Of a stretch of 32,229 nucleotides of DNA, positions 24,703 to 32,229 are shown in pieces. Under the pieces are notes generated by a model. The model was not told where the DNA came from and did not search any database. It saw only the letters and a program-made list of their open reading frames with translations. This DNA is from an uncultured Pelagibacteraceae bacterium (lineage in GTDB: Bacteria; Pseudomonadota; Alphaproteobacteria; Pelagibacterales; Pelagibacteraceae). The stretch is taken from contig CACOCL010000010.1 in NCBI GenBank assembly GCA_902625825.1, forward strand, positions 1 to 32,229, read 5' to 3'. How positions within the stretch are numbered: the stretch's first letter is position 1; each line of letters starts with the position of its first letter. The position numbers and the translations under genes are program-made.

Positions 24703-26403
24703 TTATCCCGAGTTATTATCGTTTACATAAACGGAAACACCTCTAGTATTTATATCAACATCAAACTTTTTATGTAATGGTGGAAAGGCTCTTTGAGAAC
24801 AATCTAATCTGTCACATGTTCTACAAGATACTCCTATAGGTATTTCTGTTTTTTTATCTGAAATATCTAAATTTTCTGTGTAGACAAACTCTTTTGCATA
24901 TTTTGCTTCACATCCTAAACCAATTGATAAAATACTTTTAGATTGACCATATCTACCGACACCTTTTTCAACTGTTTTAGCAATGCAGACATATTTTTCT
25001 CCATTAGTCATTTTACTAACAGCAGCTTGTATCACCCCAGGTCTTGTAAATGCTGAATATACATTCCATCTTGGACATGCGCCACCATATCTTGGAATCT
25101 CAATTCCCGATAATGAAAATCTTTTTGAAATATTTCCGGCCATGTCAACTCTTAAGAAATGAAAAGGTATACCTGGTAATTTTGGATCTTGTAAACATGT
25201 CACTCTATGTGCCACTTGCTCAAAAGAAGTTGCAAATGTATTTTGTAATAATTGAAGATCATATTTCAATTTTTTACATTCGTTATGAAAAAGTTTATAA
25301 GGCATAAGAATTGCTGCTCCACAATAATTTAATAATGCAACTTGTGTTAATCTTTTAGATTCCTCTGATGGAAATTGAAATTTAGAGAGATAATGATCTA
25401 TTATATCAATACCACCCTCTTGTGCAATTTGTGCTGCTGCATGTAATTTTTTTGTTTCTAAAGAATTATAGTCACTTAGTAAAAGTTCCTTACTTTTTTT
25501 GTTAAAAACTTTTGAAAATGGTTTAGTTTCCTCTGGAATTATGTCTTTAACTGTAATGTCATATTCTTTTTTTAAAAAATCGCATAGAGCAATATATCTT
25601 GTTCTATTATTTTTTTGAACTTTATCAAAAATTTCATTTGCAAATTCTTCTAGTTTTGGAAAATAATTCTTATTTTCTTGTAAAAAATCAGATATCACTT
25701 CTCCAGGGAAAGATGTTTTTCTGCTGTCAATTATTTTTCCAGAAATATTTTCTACTTTATTAACAATTTCAAGATCTTTTTGTCTAAAATTATCACCAAG
25801 TTTTATCAAGGCTTTTGCAATTTTAGGATTAGTATTTACCAAGTCTTTTACTTCAGGTCCTAATATATCCAAGTCATCAAATAGCTGATCATCTAATAGA
25901 TCAGAAATATCATTTTCTAAATTAATATCACTTTTACTAGTTAAGTCTGATAGGTCTACTCTAAGCTCTTTACTTATCTTAATTAGTAAATCACCATCAA
26001 TTTTACGTTTACTTGACTCAATCAAATTTAAATAACTCGGTGATATGTTTAATTGTTCTGCAAATTTGTTTGCTTGAAGCCCTAGTTGACGTCTAAAGGC
26101 TTTTATTTTTGGACCAATTTTAAGATCTAATTTATTTAAATTTTTTCCTTTTGAAAATTTTGAAATTGCTAATTTAGAATTATTTAGATCTATCTCATTC
26201 TCATTTTTCAGATCCGATAATTCGATTCTTAATTCTTGGCAAATTTTAACAAGTAATTCTCCATCGATTCCTCTTTTACCGCTTTCAATCAAATTTAAAT
26301 AACTAGGTGATATGTTTAATTGTTCAGCTAATTTTTTTGCTTGAAGACCAAGTTTTTTTCTAAAAACCCTTAATTTTTCCCCAATTTTTTTATTATATTC
26401 CAT
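24703..26403 (-). CDS. RamB/PccR-type short-chain acyl-CoA-responsive regulator with two tandem HTH domains
   Basis: 566-aa transcription regulator. Two XRE-type helix-turn-helix domains occur in tandem, residues 6-65 and 95-154, joined by a 29-residue linker; by my alignment 44 of 60 positions are identical, including LNISPSYLNLIES. The remainder matches the RamB/ScfR/PccR group: an IrrE-like middle with the HEXXH lost (about 330-400), AHRVTCLQDPKLPGIPFHFL and RVDMAGNISKRFS, YGGACPRWNVYSAF, and the C-terminal CRTCDRLDCSQRAFPP block (527-542). RamB represses glyoxylate-cycle genes in actinobacteria and PccR controls propionyl-CoA genes in Rhodobacter; usual members carry one HTH. Here it is divergent from aceA with a repeat-rich operator between, so direct control of aceA and itself is inferred. 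Confidence 0.92.
   Translation of the reverse strand: MEYNKKIGEKLRVFRKKLGLQAKKLAEQLNISPSYLNLIESGKRGIDGELLVKICQELRIELSDLKNENEIDLNNSKLAISKFSKGKNLNKLDLKIGPKIKAFRRQLGLQANKFAEQLNISPSYLNLIESSKRKIDGDLLIKISKELRVDLSDLTSKSDINLENDISDLLDDQLFDDLDILGPEVKDLVNTNPKIAKALIKLGDNFRQKDLEIVNKVENISGKIIDSRKTSFPGEVISDFLQENKNYFPKLEEFANEIFDKVQKNNRTRYIALCDFLKKEYDITVKDIIPEETKPFSKVFNKKSKELLLSDYNSLETKKLHAAAQIAQEGGIDIIDHYLSKFQFPSEESKRLTQVALLNYCGAAILMPYKLFHNECKKLKYDLQLLQNTFATSFEQVAHRVTCLQDPKLPGIPFHFLRVDMAGNISKRFSLSGIEIPRYGGACPRWNVYSAFTRPGVIQAAVSKMTNGEKYVCIAKTVEKGVGRYGQSKSILSIGLGCEAKYAKEFVYTENLDISDKKTEIPIGVSCRTCDRLDCSQRAFPPLHKKFDVDINTRGVSVYVNDNNSG
25942..26388 (-). repeat. Intragenic duplication encoding the two HTH domains
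   Basis: Copies at 26209-26388 and 25942-26121 (267-bp offset). The core encoding the recognition helix is nearly identical at DNA level over about 40 bp (AATTTAAATAACT, one change, GGTGATATGTTTAATTGTTC on the plus strand), against much lower identity at the edges. This suggests duplication inside the gene followed by strong constraint or gene conversion on the DNA-reading part. Confidence 0.85.
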
Positions 26404-26408
26404 GATAG

Positions 26409-26497
26409 TGTAAATTTTGTAAATTTTAATTTACAAAAAATTAACTCAATTTACAAGTAAAATAGCTGTTTTTTGTAGATTTTGTAAATCTTGTAAA
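26409..26497. promoter_or_regulatory. Operator array of TGTAAA half-sites between the regulator and aceA
   Basis: Direct half-sites TGTAAA start at 26409, 26418, 26483 and 26492, with TGTAGA at 26474; inverted half-sites TTTACA start at 26430 and 26450. Direct neighbours are exactly 9 bp apart (26409/26418 and 26474/26483/26492). TTTTGTAAATT (26415-26425) and AATTTACAAAA (26428-26438) form a perfect 11-bp inverted repeat with a 2-bp spacer. The half-site resembles the TTTGCAAA core reported for RamB. The array covers both the ATG-proximal region of the regulator and the likely promoter toward aceA. A further TTTACA is at 26710, 26 bp before aceA. Confidence 0.78.
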
Positions 26498-26510
26498 TTA
26501 TATTTTTTTT

Positions 26511-26672
26511 ATGGACGAAAAATTAAAAAATTTAGAAAATGAGGCTCAAATCATAAAATATGAGGACCTTGCTAGACATAATAGTAGAGGTATCTATATG
26601 AGGGATGATCACTGTGATTGGGGTTCAAGTGGAATGAAAGATCTAGTTGAGACCCTTAACGACTCAAACTAA
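26511..26672 (+). CDS. 53-aa ORF ahead of aceA, unknown function
   Basis: ATG at 26511 and TAA at 26670-26672. The peptide is hydrophilic and acidic, with a helical start (MDEKLKNLENEAQIIKYEDL) and a Gly/Asp-rich end (HCDWGSSGMKDLVETLND). No ribosome site precedes the ATG (a run of T lies there), and a TATATT at 26499-26504 would place the transcript start at about the ATG, so leaderless translation is possible. Its codon use and lack of in-frame breaks look coding, but it could instead be part of an aceA leader. No family recognised. Confidence 0.5.
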   Translation: MDEKLKNLENEAQIIKYEDLARHNSRGIYMRDDHCDWGSSGMKDLVETLNDSN

Positions 26673-26735
26673 TACATTTCGTACTACTTTTAATTCATTT
26701 TTAAATAGCTTTACAAAATCACAGGATACCAAATA

Positions 26736-28010
26736 ATGAGTGCAGAAAATATTTCATACGACTTAAAAAGATTTGCAGGCATAAAAAGAGACTACACTCC
26801 AGAGGAAGTTGAGAGACTAAGAGGGTCAATTAAAATAGAGTATTCACTTTGCAAACAACAATCGACTAAATTGTGGAAACTATTAAACACAGAAAATTAC
26901 GTTAATACATTAGGATCACTTTCAGGTAATCATGCAGTTCAACATGCAAAAGCTGGTTTAAAAGCTATTTATCTAAGTGGATGGCAAGTTGCAGCTGATG
27001 CAAATAGCGCAGGAGAAATGTATCCTGATCAATCATTATATCCTTATGATAGTGCACCAAAACTTGTTGAATCAATGAATAATGCATTACTTAGAGCAGA
27101 TCAAATTCAACATATGGAACTTAAAGACGGTGATTTAAGTAAAGAAAAAAAAATAGATTATATGTTACCAATTATTGCAGATGGTGAGGCAGGATTTGGG
27201 GGGCCATTAAATGTATTTGAGCTTGCAAAAAAATTTATTAAAGCTGGTGCAGCTGGCGTTCACTTCGAAGATCAGCTAGCAAGTGAAAAAAAATGTGGTC
27301 ACATGGGTGGCAAGGTTCTTGTACCAACAGGGACAATGATCAAAAATCTTAAGGCCGCTAGACTAGCGGCAGACATCGCTGACGTTCCTCTAATTATTTT
27401 AGCAAGAACTGATGCAAATGCAGCAAAATTGATTACTAATGATCATGATGAAAATGATAAGCCTTTTATGACAGGTGAAAGATCTCCAGAAGGTTTTTAT
27501 TATGTAAAAGCAGGAATTGATCAAGCAATTTCAAGAGGATTAGCATACGCTCCTTATTCAGATCTAATATGGTGTGAAACTGCAACTCCAAATCTTGAAG
27601 AGGCTAAAAAATTTGCTAATGCTATACATGAAAAGTTTCCAGGTAAACTTTTAGCTTACAATTGTTCACCATCATTTAATTGGAAAAAACACTTGTCAGA
27701 TTCTGAAATTGCGTCTTTTCAACAAGAAATTAGTAAAATGGGTTACAAGTTTCAATTTATTACTCTGGCTGGATTTCATACACAGAATATAGCAGTATTT
27801 GAATTAGCAGAAAAATATAAAAAAGAAGGTATGACTGCTTATTCAAAAATACAACAAAAAGAATTTGCTCGTGAAAAAGATGGCTACACTAGTGTTAAAC
27901 ATCAAAGAGAAGTTGGTACTTCTTATTTTGATGCAGTCTCAAACACAATTAGTAGCGGTAAAAGCTCAACTACCGCAATGACAGGGTCTACTGAATCAGA
28001 GCAATTTTAA
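26736..28010 (+). CDS. aceA: Isocitrate lyase
   Basis: 424-aa enzyme that splits isocitrate to glyoxylate and succinate, the first step of the glyoxylate bypass, cytoplasmic tetramer. The active-site signature KKCGHMGGK lies at 185-193 with C187 the general acid; SGWQVAADAN (81-90), DGEAGFGGPLN (149-159) and AYNCSPSFNWKKH complete the family pattern. Size is as usual for bacterial ICL without insertions. ATG at 26736 has an AGGAT site 9 nt upstream. It is monocistronic, with a hairpin terminator, and is divergent from the RamB-type regulator. Confidence 0.97.
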   Translation: MSAENISYDLKRFAGIKRDYTPEEVERLRGSIKIEYSLCKQQSTKLWKLLNTENYVNTLGSLSGNHAVQHAKAGLKAIYLSGWQVAADANSAGEMYPDQSLYPYDSAPKLVESMNNALLRADQIQHMELKDGDLSKEKKIDYMLPIIADGEAGFGGPLNVFELAKKFIKAGAAGVHFEDQLASEKKCGHMGGKVLVPTGTMIKNLKAARLAADIADVPLIILARTDANAAKLITNDHDENDKPFMTGERSPEGFYYVKAGIDQAISRGLAYAPYSDLIWCETATPNLEEAKKFANAIHEKFPGKLLAYNCSPSFNWKKHLSDSEIASFQQEISKMGYKFQFITLAGFHTQNIAVFELAEKYKKEGMTAYSKIQQKEFAREKDGYTSVKHQREVGTSYFDAVSNTISSGKSSTTAMTGSTESEQF

Positions 28011-28036
28011 AAAACAATCCTCTTGTATTAATAGTT

Positions 28037-28066
28037 ATCACCTGATCCTAAAAAGGGTCAGGTGAT
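28037..28066 (+). terminator. Hairpin terminator of aceA
   Basis: ATCACCTGATCC (28037-28048) pairs with GGGTCAGGTGAT (28055-28066), loop TAAAAA. The one non-Watson-Crick pair (28046/28057) is U-G in plus-strand RNA but A-C in minus-strand RNA, so the hairpin belongs to aceA. Its last base is the first base of the permease stop codon on the other strand. The U tract afterwards is weak. Confidence 0.7.
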
Positions 28067-28833
28067 TAAGCTTTAATATTATAACCTTTTTTTAATAATT
28101 TTGAGACAGACATCACGCATATAACTAAAAATGACATCATAGAACCTATACTTATCCAAATATTAAAATCAGATATTCCATAAAATGAAAATCTTAAACC
28201 ATCAATTAAATAAACTACTGGATTAAAATAAGATACAGTTTGCCAGAATGGCGGCAACATATCTAAACTATATAAACTACCTCCTAAAAATACCATTGGT
28301 GTTATAACTAATGATGGAATTATAGACATTTGTTCAAAGTCTTTACTGATAACACCAATTAAAAATCCGAATAACGCAAAAGTAAAGGAAACCAAAATTA
28401 ATAAAAATATCATTAACATTGGATATTTAACAGTCACATCTGCAAAAAATGTTGCTGTGAAATAAATTACAGCACCAACGATTAAAGTTTTGGTTGCTCC
28501 TGCCCCAACAAAAGCTAGAACTGTTTCAAGAGTGGAGATAGGTGCCGCTAAAATTTCGTTAATAGTGCCATTAAATTTTGGAAAAAAAATACCAAAAGAG
28601 GTGTTACTTATAGATTGAGTAAGTAATGTTAACATTAACAAACCCGGAACGATATATGAGCCATAACTTACACCATCAATTTTTTGAATGTACCCACCAA
28701 TCACTGAACCGAAAACAACAAAATATAATGATGTAGATATTACCGGTGAGAGAAGAGATTGGGCTACAGTTCGTAGAAACCTATTCATCTCATGTACATA
28801 TATTGCTTTAAAACCGTAATAATTAAATTTCAT
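28066..28833 (-). CDS. ABC-2 type exporter permease
   Basis: 255-aa membrane protein of the ABC-2 family with six spans. The [20 protein letters not shown] entry helix (about 17-36), [20 protein letters not shown] and the later [20 protein letters not shown] plus [13 protein letters not shown] block are diagnostic of the YadH/NodJ/DrrB-like group. With the ATPase gene, which overlaps by 11 bp, it forms a complete two-gene exporter (half-type, dimer). Substrate could be a lipid, polysaccharide or drug; nothing here tells. Confidence 0.92.
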   Translation of the reverse strand: MKFNYYGFKAIYVHEMNRFLRTVAQSLLSPVISTSLYFVVFGSVIGGYIQKIDGVSYGSYIVPGLLMLTLLTQSISNTSFGIFFPKFNGTINEILAAPISTLETVLAFVGAGATKTLIVGAVIYFTATFFADVTVKYPMLMIFLLILVSFTFALFGFLIGVISKDFEQMSIIPSLVITPMVFLGGSLYSLDMLPPFWQTVSYFNPVVYLIDGLRFSFYGISDFNIWISIGSMMSFLVICVMSVSKLLKKGYNIKA

Positions 28834-29758
28834 TACTCTCCTTTACTAAATTTACAAAAATTTTCTCCAAATTACTTTGCTCTGTTTTTAAGTCTCTTAA
28901 CTTTAAGCCAGTATCTTTTAAATCTTGTAATAGATTTGTTATACCTGTTTGTTTTTCTTTAAGACTATATGTATAATTCAAATACATTTTATTATCTCCA
29001 ATATTCAAATTATATTTTTCTAGTGATTTTGGTATTTCATCTATTTTTTCTTGCAATTCAATTGTAAGTGTTTTTTGACCCATCTTTTTTAACAATTCTT
29101 TTTTTTCTTCGACAAGTATAATTTCACCTTGATTAATAACACCGACTCTATCTGCTATTGCTTCAGCCTCTTCGATATAATGAGTTGTTAAAATTATTGT
29201 TACGCCTGTTCTTCTTAAGGAGTCTACCACTTTCCACATTTCTTTTCTTAATTCTACATCCACTCCTGCTGTTGGCTCGTCCAAAAATAATATTTTTGGT
29301 TCATGAGATAATGCTTTAGCTATCAAAACTCTCCTTTTCATACCACCTGATAATTGTCTTAATCTTTCATCTTTTTTTTCCCATAAACTTAAATCCTTTA
29401 AAATTTTTTCTATATGTTTTGGTTTAGGAGATTTTCCATACAAACCTCTAGAGTATGAAACGGTGTCGAAAACTGTTTCAAAATTTTCTAAATTTAATTC
29501 CTGAGGGACCAGTCCTATTCTTGATCTAGTTTCACGATAATCTTTAATTATATCAAAGCCATCAACATTAACATTCCCTGATGAGGGAGTTACAATTCCA
29601 CAAATTATATTTATTAAAGTTGTCTTGCCTGCACCGTTTGGTCCAAGCATTGCAAAAATTTCACCTTCTTTTACTTTAAGGCTTATCTTCTTAAGCGCGT
29701 CAAAACCATTATCATAAACTTTTGAAAGGTTATTAATAATTATCTGATTATCTGTCAT
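28823..29758 (-). CDS. ABC-2 type exporter ATP-binding protein
   Basis: 311-aa ATPase. Walker A GPNGAGKT is at 39-46, Q-loop around Q86, signature LSGGM at 136-140, Walker B ILFLDE at 156-161, and the switch histidine H193 in [10 protein letters not shown]. The extra 90 residues at the C-terminus ([20 protein letters not shown] onward) are usual in the DrrA/YadG-type exporters. Pairs with the overlapping permease gene. Confidence 0.94.
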   Translation of the reverse strand: MTDNQIIINNLSKVYDNGFDALKKISLKVKEGEIFAMLGPNGAGKTTLINIICGIVTPSSGNVNVDGFDIIKDYRETRSRIGLVPQELNLENFETVFDTVSYSRGLYGKSPKPKHIEKILKDLSLWEKKDERLRQLSGGMKRRVLIAKALSHEPKILFLDEPTAGVDVELRKEMWKVVDSLRRTGVTIILTTHYIEEAEAIADRVGVINQGEIILVEEKKELLKKMGQKTLTIELQEKIDEIPKSLEKYNLNIGDNKMYLNYTYSLKEKQTGITNLLQDLKDTGLKLRDLKTEQSNLEKIFVNLVKESNEI

Positions 29759-29805
29759 TGAAACAGATTTATAACTATTAATTTCTTTAATACAATCGAG
29801 TAATA

Positions 29806-31248
29806 TTAAAATTTTTTAGCTTTAAAAACTACTAATGGTAAAAACGTTGCAATTACAAAAGACAAAAATAATAATGATTGTGATACAAAAGATCCGAACA
29901 GTTCTTTAGGCATAAAGACTCCAACTAATAAACTTTTGGAAAAATCCGGAGATGGAAACATTAAAAAACCACCAATTAATCCAATTATAATTGAGATATA
30001 TGCTGTTTTTTCATTTAACTGCTTATTATAAAAGCTGTAAAAAATAGTTAATACAAAAGCACAACAAAATAAATCTGCTAGTAGAAATAAATATAAAATA
30101 TCAAATCCTTTTGACGCAACAATAAAAGATATAAAAGATAAAAAAAGAATCACATTTTTTGAAAATTTTAAATAATCTGTTTTATTATTGAGATTAAATG
30201 TAGCCTTGCCATCTACTATAATTAAACTTGATATTGCATTTATCAAAGTATCTACAGTTGAAATAGTGAGTGCTAAGCCAAGTATTATTATTACTAATGA
30301 TAACAAAGTAGTTTGTTCTTTTAGAAGTAATGAGAAAAAACCAAGATCTGGTCTTATTGTTGGGTCTATCGAGAAAGCAACCATTCCCGTAAATCCCATA
30401 TAAAAAACAATTGGTATAATTATAAAGAAGGAAATTATTAAACTTTTCTTTAATGTTTCAAAATTTTTTGCAGCATAGACACGTTGCCAATTTCCTTGAT
30501 GAAACAAGTTAGTTGCAGCAACTGCAATAAAAAATGTTAAACCAGCTGTATAACTTGGAAGGTATGAGCCACTTAATAAATGGGGATTCTTCTCTTTAAT
30601 AAAATCAAACGAAAATTGAGAACCATTAAAGGAATTTATGTATATAAAAGATATTAATAATAAAATTCCAATTACAATCATTTGAACATTGTCTGTGAAA
30701 ATGGAAGCTTTTAAGCCACCATATAAAGTATATGTTAAGGTAGAGATTAATACGATTAAAGCTGTTATCCAAAGTTCTGTGCCTGATATATAGTTAATTA
30801 GAACTGCTACTGCAGTTACCTCTGCACATAAGAAAATAAACATATAAAAGATGGTCATTAAAAGAATAAGTTTGAACAAACTTTTTCCAAATTTTTTTCT
30901 CATAAATTCAATTAGAGAGGATCCTTTTGGAAATTCTTTCCTTATTTTTTTTCCTAAGTATATTAAAAAAAACATTGGAAATGCTGTCCCTAACGAATAT
31001 CCAATAGTTGATCCAACACCTCCCCATGATGCTGCAGAGGCAGGTCCAAATAAAATCCATGCACCAAGTGCAGATGCAGTTAAGCTTGTAGTTAAAGAAA
31101 ATAGACCAATATTTCTATTGGCTGTTAAATAATTACTCAATCCTTGATATTTTTTTGAATGATAAAGGCCCAAAATTGCAAATATCAAACTGATAAAAAT
31201 TATTAATGTTAAAGATGAAGATTGACTTATAAAGTATGTTTTATCCAT
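29806..31248 (-). CDS. thiV: Sodium:solute symporter behind a TPP riboswitch, probable HMP (thiamin pyrimidine) transporter ThiV
   Basis: 480-aa transporter of the SSS family with about 13 spans. Family features are [20 protein letters not shown] (about 55-74, helix 1 unwound region), [19 protein letters not shown] (about 170-188) and [19 protein letters not shown] near residue 330. A TPP riboswitch stands directly upstream with its ribosome site inside the element, so expression falls when thiamin pyrophosphate is high. SAR11 bacteria lack HMP synthesis and need it from sea water; ThiV is the carrier assigned to this from exactly this genomic setting. The substrate here is inferred from that, not seen in the protein. 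Confidence 0.88.
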   Translation of the reverse strand: MDKTYFISQSSSLTLIIFISLIFAILGLYHSKKYQGLSNYLTANRNIGLFSLTTSLTASALGAWILFGPASAASWGGVGSTIGYSLGTAFPMFFLIYLGKKIRKEFPKGSSLIEFMRKKFGKSLFKLILLMTIFYMFIFLCAEVTAVAVLINYISGTELWITALIVLISTLTYTLYGGLKASIFTDNVQMIVIGILLLISFIYINSFNGSQFSFDFIKEKNPHLLSGSYLPSYTAGLTFFIAVAATNLFHQGNWQRVYAAKNFETLKKSLIISFFIIIPIVFYMGFTGMVAFSIDPTIRPDLGFFSLLLKEQTTLLSLVIIILGLALTISTVDTLINAISSLIIVDGKATFNLNNKTDYLKFSKNVILFLSFISFIVASKGFDILYLFLLADLFCCAFVLTIFYSFYNKQLNEKTAYISIIIGLIGGFLMFPSPDFSKSLLVGVFMPKELFGSFVSQSLLFLSFVIATFLPLVVFKAKKF

Positions 31249-31252
31249 TGTT

Positions 31253-31320
31253 CTCCCTTTCTGAATTACCGGACAGGTTCATAGGGTTTAATCTCAGTCT
31301 GTTAGGACACCCCTTGGTAA
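31253..31320 (-). promoter_or_regulatory. TPP riboswitch (THI element) controlling thiV
   Basis: On the minus strand, from 31320, the conserved thi-box parts appear in order: ACCAAGGGGTGTCC, ACTGAGA, AAACCCTATGAACCTG and CCGGTAAT, then AAAGGGAG. CTGAGA and GAACCTG are the pyrimidine- and pyrophosphate-sensing loops. The AAAGGGAG (31260-31253) that closes the element is also the ribosome site of thiV, whose ATG is at 31248; ligand binding should hide it, so control is probably at translation. The 5' end begins only 4 bp after the stop of the 95-aa gene, with no space for a separate promoter unless it lies inside that gene. Confidence 0.93.
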
Positions 31321-31324
31321 TTTT

Positions 31325-31612
31325 TTATACTTTATTATCCATGATTTCAACCATACATTTAGTTGCATATTCTCGCCACTCAGAAGAGCTTTTGCCTTTA
31401 AGACTATCTAAATGATTTCTATTATTTTGAATATCGTCTTTATGTTTAATTCTATCTTTTTCATTTAAACTAGTTTCCAGATTGCTTAAGTTTAATTCCA
31501 TAGCATTAATCCATTGGTTTCCAAGCTCAACACACTTTTTATCATCTTTTTCATCACAAATTTGTTTAAAAAAATTAAAAATAATATCATCAGTTTTGAC
31601 TGGTTTATTCAT
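31325..31612 (-). CDS. 95-aa soluble protein, unknown function
   Basis: Helical, highly charged protein. Regular leucine and charged spacing in NLSNLETSLNEKDRIKHKDD suggests an amphipathic or coiled-coil helix. Three cysteines (CDEKDDKKC and KCMVEIM) are present, without a metal motif. It has no signal peptide. It lies 4 bp before the TPP riboswitch and 8 bp after the 59-aa gene, so these three genes are probably read together. Family not recognised. Confidence 0.75.
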   Translation of the reverse strand: MNKPVKTDDIIFNFFKQICDEKDDKKCVELGNQWINAMELNLSNLETSLNEKDRIKHKDDIQNNRNHLDSLKGKSSSEWREYATKCMVEIMDNKV

Positions 31613-31620
31613 TTTTTTGA

Positions 31621-31800
31621 TTATTTTTTAAAGCAGCTATTTACTAAAATTGCCATCAATATCCAAATTACAAATGTTTCACCATGAGAAAAATTATAAT
31701 CTGCCCCAGCAAAACCAGCGACAATATTTATTGCATAAATTATAATTGTGGAGACAACTAAACTTATTATTAAATTAATTAACCCAATTATATATTTCAT
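31621..31800 (-). CDS. 59-aa two-span membrane peptide
   Basis: ATG at 31800-31798, TAA at 31623-31621. Two hydrophobic spans (about residues 4-27 and 41-55) are joined by GFAGADYNFSHGETF. Packed between the AsmA-like gene (54-bp gap) and the 95-aa gene (8 bp). Topology and gene packing favour coding; no family recognised. Confidence 0.6.
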   Translation of the reverse strand: MKYIIGLINLIISLVVSTIIIYAINIVAGFAGADYNFSHGETFVIWILMAILVNSCFKK

Positions 31801-31854
31801 ATTTTAAGAATATATAATTTTAGTGATTATTCAATTAAGAAAAAAATACCTAAA

Positions 31855-32229
31855 TCATTTTTTTTTAATTTTTTCTAGAGTTCTAGTGATAAACCTTGGA
31901 GTTAAAGTTTTAATTGGGTTAACTGTCGTCTCGAGTTTTTCTGGTGGACCTTTGATTTTAAAACTTACACCAAAAACACCCTCTCCAGTTTTTGATCCAA
32001 CTAATATTTTTCCTAAAAGGGGTATTGAACCTATTACTTTATTGATTGTAGTGGCTGGTACTAACGTACCTCTTAAGCTTATTAATTTATCCTTTTCAAC
32101 ATAACCGTCCATTAAAATTGATATTGCTGGACCAATTGCATAAATCTCATCAATAGTCATCAAATTTTTCTTTGATTTAAATTTCATCTCAAATTCATTA
32201 AATCTAATACCTTCTCCTGAGAGAATATC
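31855..32229 (-). CDS. AsmA-like/DUF3971 protein, C-terminal end only
   Basis: The frame stays open from the right edge and ends at 31855; 124-125 codons are present. GEGIRFNEFEMKF, AIGPAISILMDGYVEKD, LRGTLVPATTINKVIGSIPL and LGKILVGSKTGEGVFGVSF are typical of the C-terminal domain of the very long YhdP/AsmA-like proteins of alphaproteobacteria, which span the periplasm and take part in lipid transport to the outer membrane. The ending VNPIKTLTPRFITRTLEK also fits. An internal ATG at 32187 is not the start; the gene continues upstream outside the window. Confidence 0.85.
   Translation of the reverse strand, partial: DILSGEGIRFNEFEMKFKSKKNLMTIDEIYAIGPAISILMDGYVEKDKLISLRGTLVPATTINKVIGSIPLLGKILVGSKTGEGVFGVSFKIKGPPEKLETTVNPIKTLTPRFITRTLEKIKKK

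Noticed and set aside
31855-32187. Stand-alone 110-aa gene at the right edge
   Set aside because: The frame is open to the window edge and the residues before the internal Met (GEGIRFNEFE) match the AsmA-like family, so it is a truncated long gene.
1-32229. CRISPR arrays, insertion sequences, phage genes, tRNA or rRNA genes
   Set aside because: No regularly spaced repeats, transposase or integrase-like proteins, terminal inverted repeats or cloverleaf sequences were seen on reading both strands.

Overview
The window looks like part of a streamlined marine SAR11 (Candidatus Pelagibacter-type) alphaproteobacterial genome. It is strongly AT-rich. Genes are packed with ATGA or TAATG stop/start overlaps, and almost every stretch is coding. 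The gene content fits this lineage: an aprMBA locus, a sodium:solute symporter behind a TPP riboswitch (the arrangement known for the HMP transporter ThiV), Amt, isocitrate lyase, DUF3553-cysQ, and the C-terminal end of an alphaproteobacterial AsmA-like protein. I see no tRNA, rRNA, CRISPR array, insertion sequence or prophage. The identification rests on recognised proteins and layout, not on a search.

Layout. 1-4282 (minus) is a sulfur-oxidation block: aprM-aprB-aprA, a 116-aa protein of unknown function, a 44-aa membrane peptide and a TauE/SafE sulfite-exporter-type protein cut by the left edge. Together these could take sulfite to APS and export excess sulfur anion. 4385-9628 (minus) is a compact six-gene run: metC, an MFS carrier, pabB, pabA, a pabC-like lyase and a HIT protein (methionine and folate metabolism). 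9704-13540 (plus) is a probable envelope block: a 27-aa very basic peptide, a polytopic membrane protein, a secreted YLDPGTGS-type small protein, a SAM methyltransferase and a membrane sulfatase/phosphoglycerol-transferase-like enzyme.

13543-18878 is mixed housekeeping on both strands: mnmA, DUF3553-cysQ, recX, an ABA4-like membrane protein with a DsbA-fold isomerase, a rhodanese and a glycosyltransferase-like protein. 18921-24696 (minus) carries a structured element after amt, then amt, an HU gene with a perfect 18-bp palindrome upstream, rseP, a glutamine amidotransferase, an iron alcohol dehydrogenase and two uncharacterised proteins.

24703-28066 is the regulatory highlight. A RamB/PccR-type short-chain acyl regulator with a duplicated DNA-binding domain is divergent from aceA (isocitrate lyase). 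Between them lies an array of TGTAAA half-sites, many at 9-bp spacing, and a previously easy-to-miss 53-aa ORF. I infer direct control of the glyoxylate bypass and autoregulation.

28066-32229 (minus) holds an ABC-2 exporter pair, thiV with its TPP riboswitch, two small uncharacterised proteins and a partial AsmA-like gene cut by the right edge.
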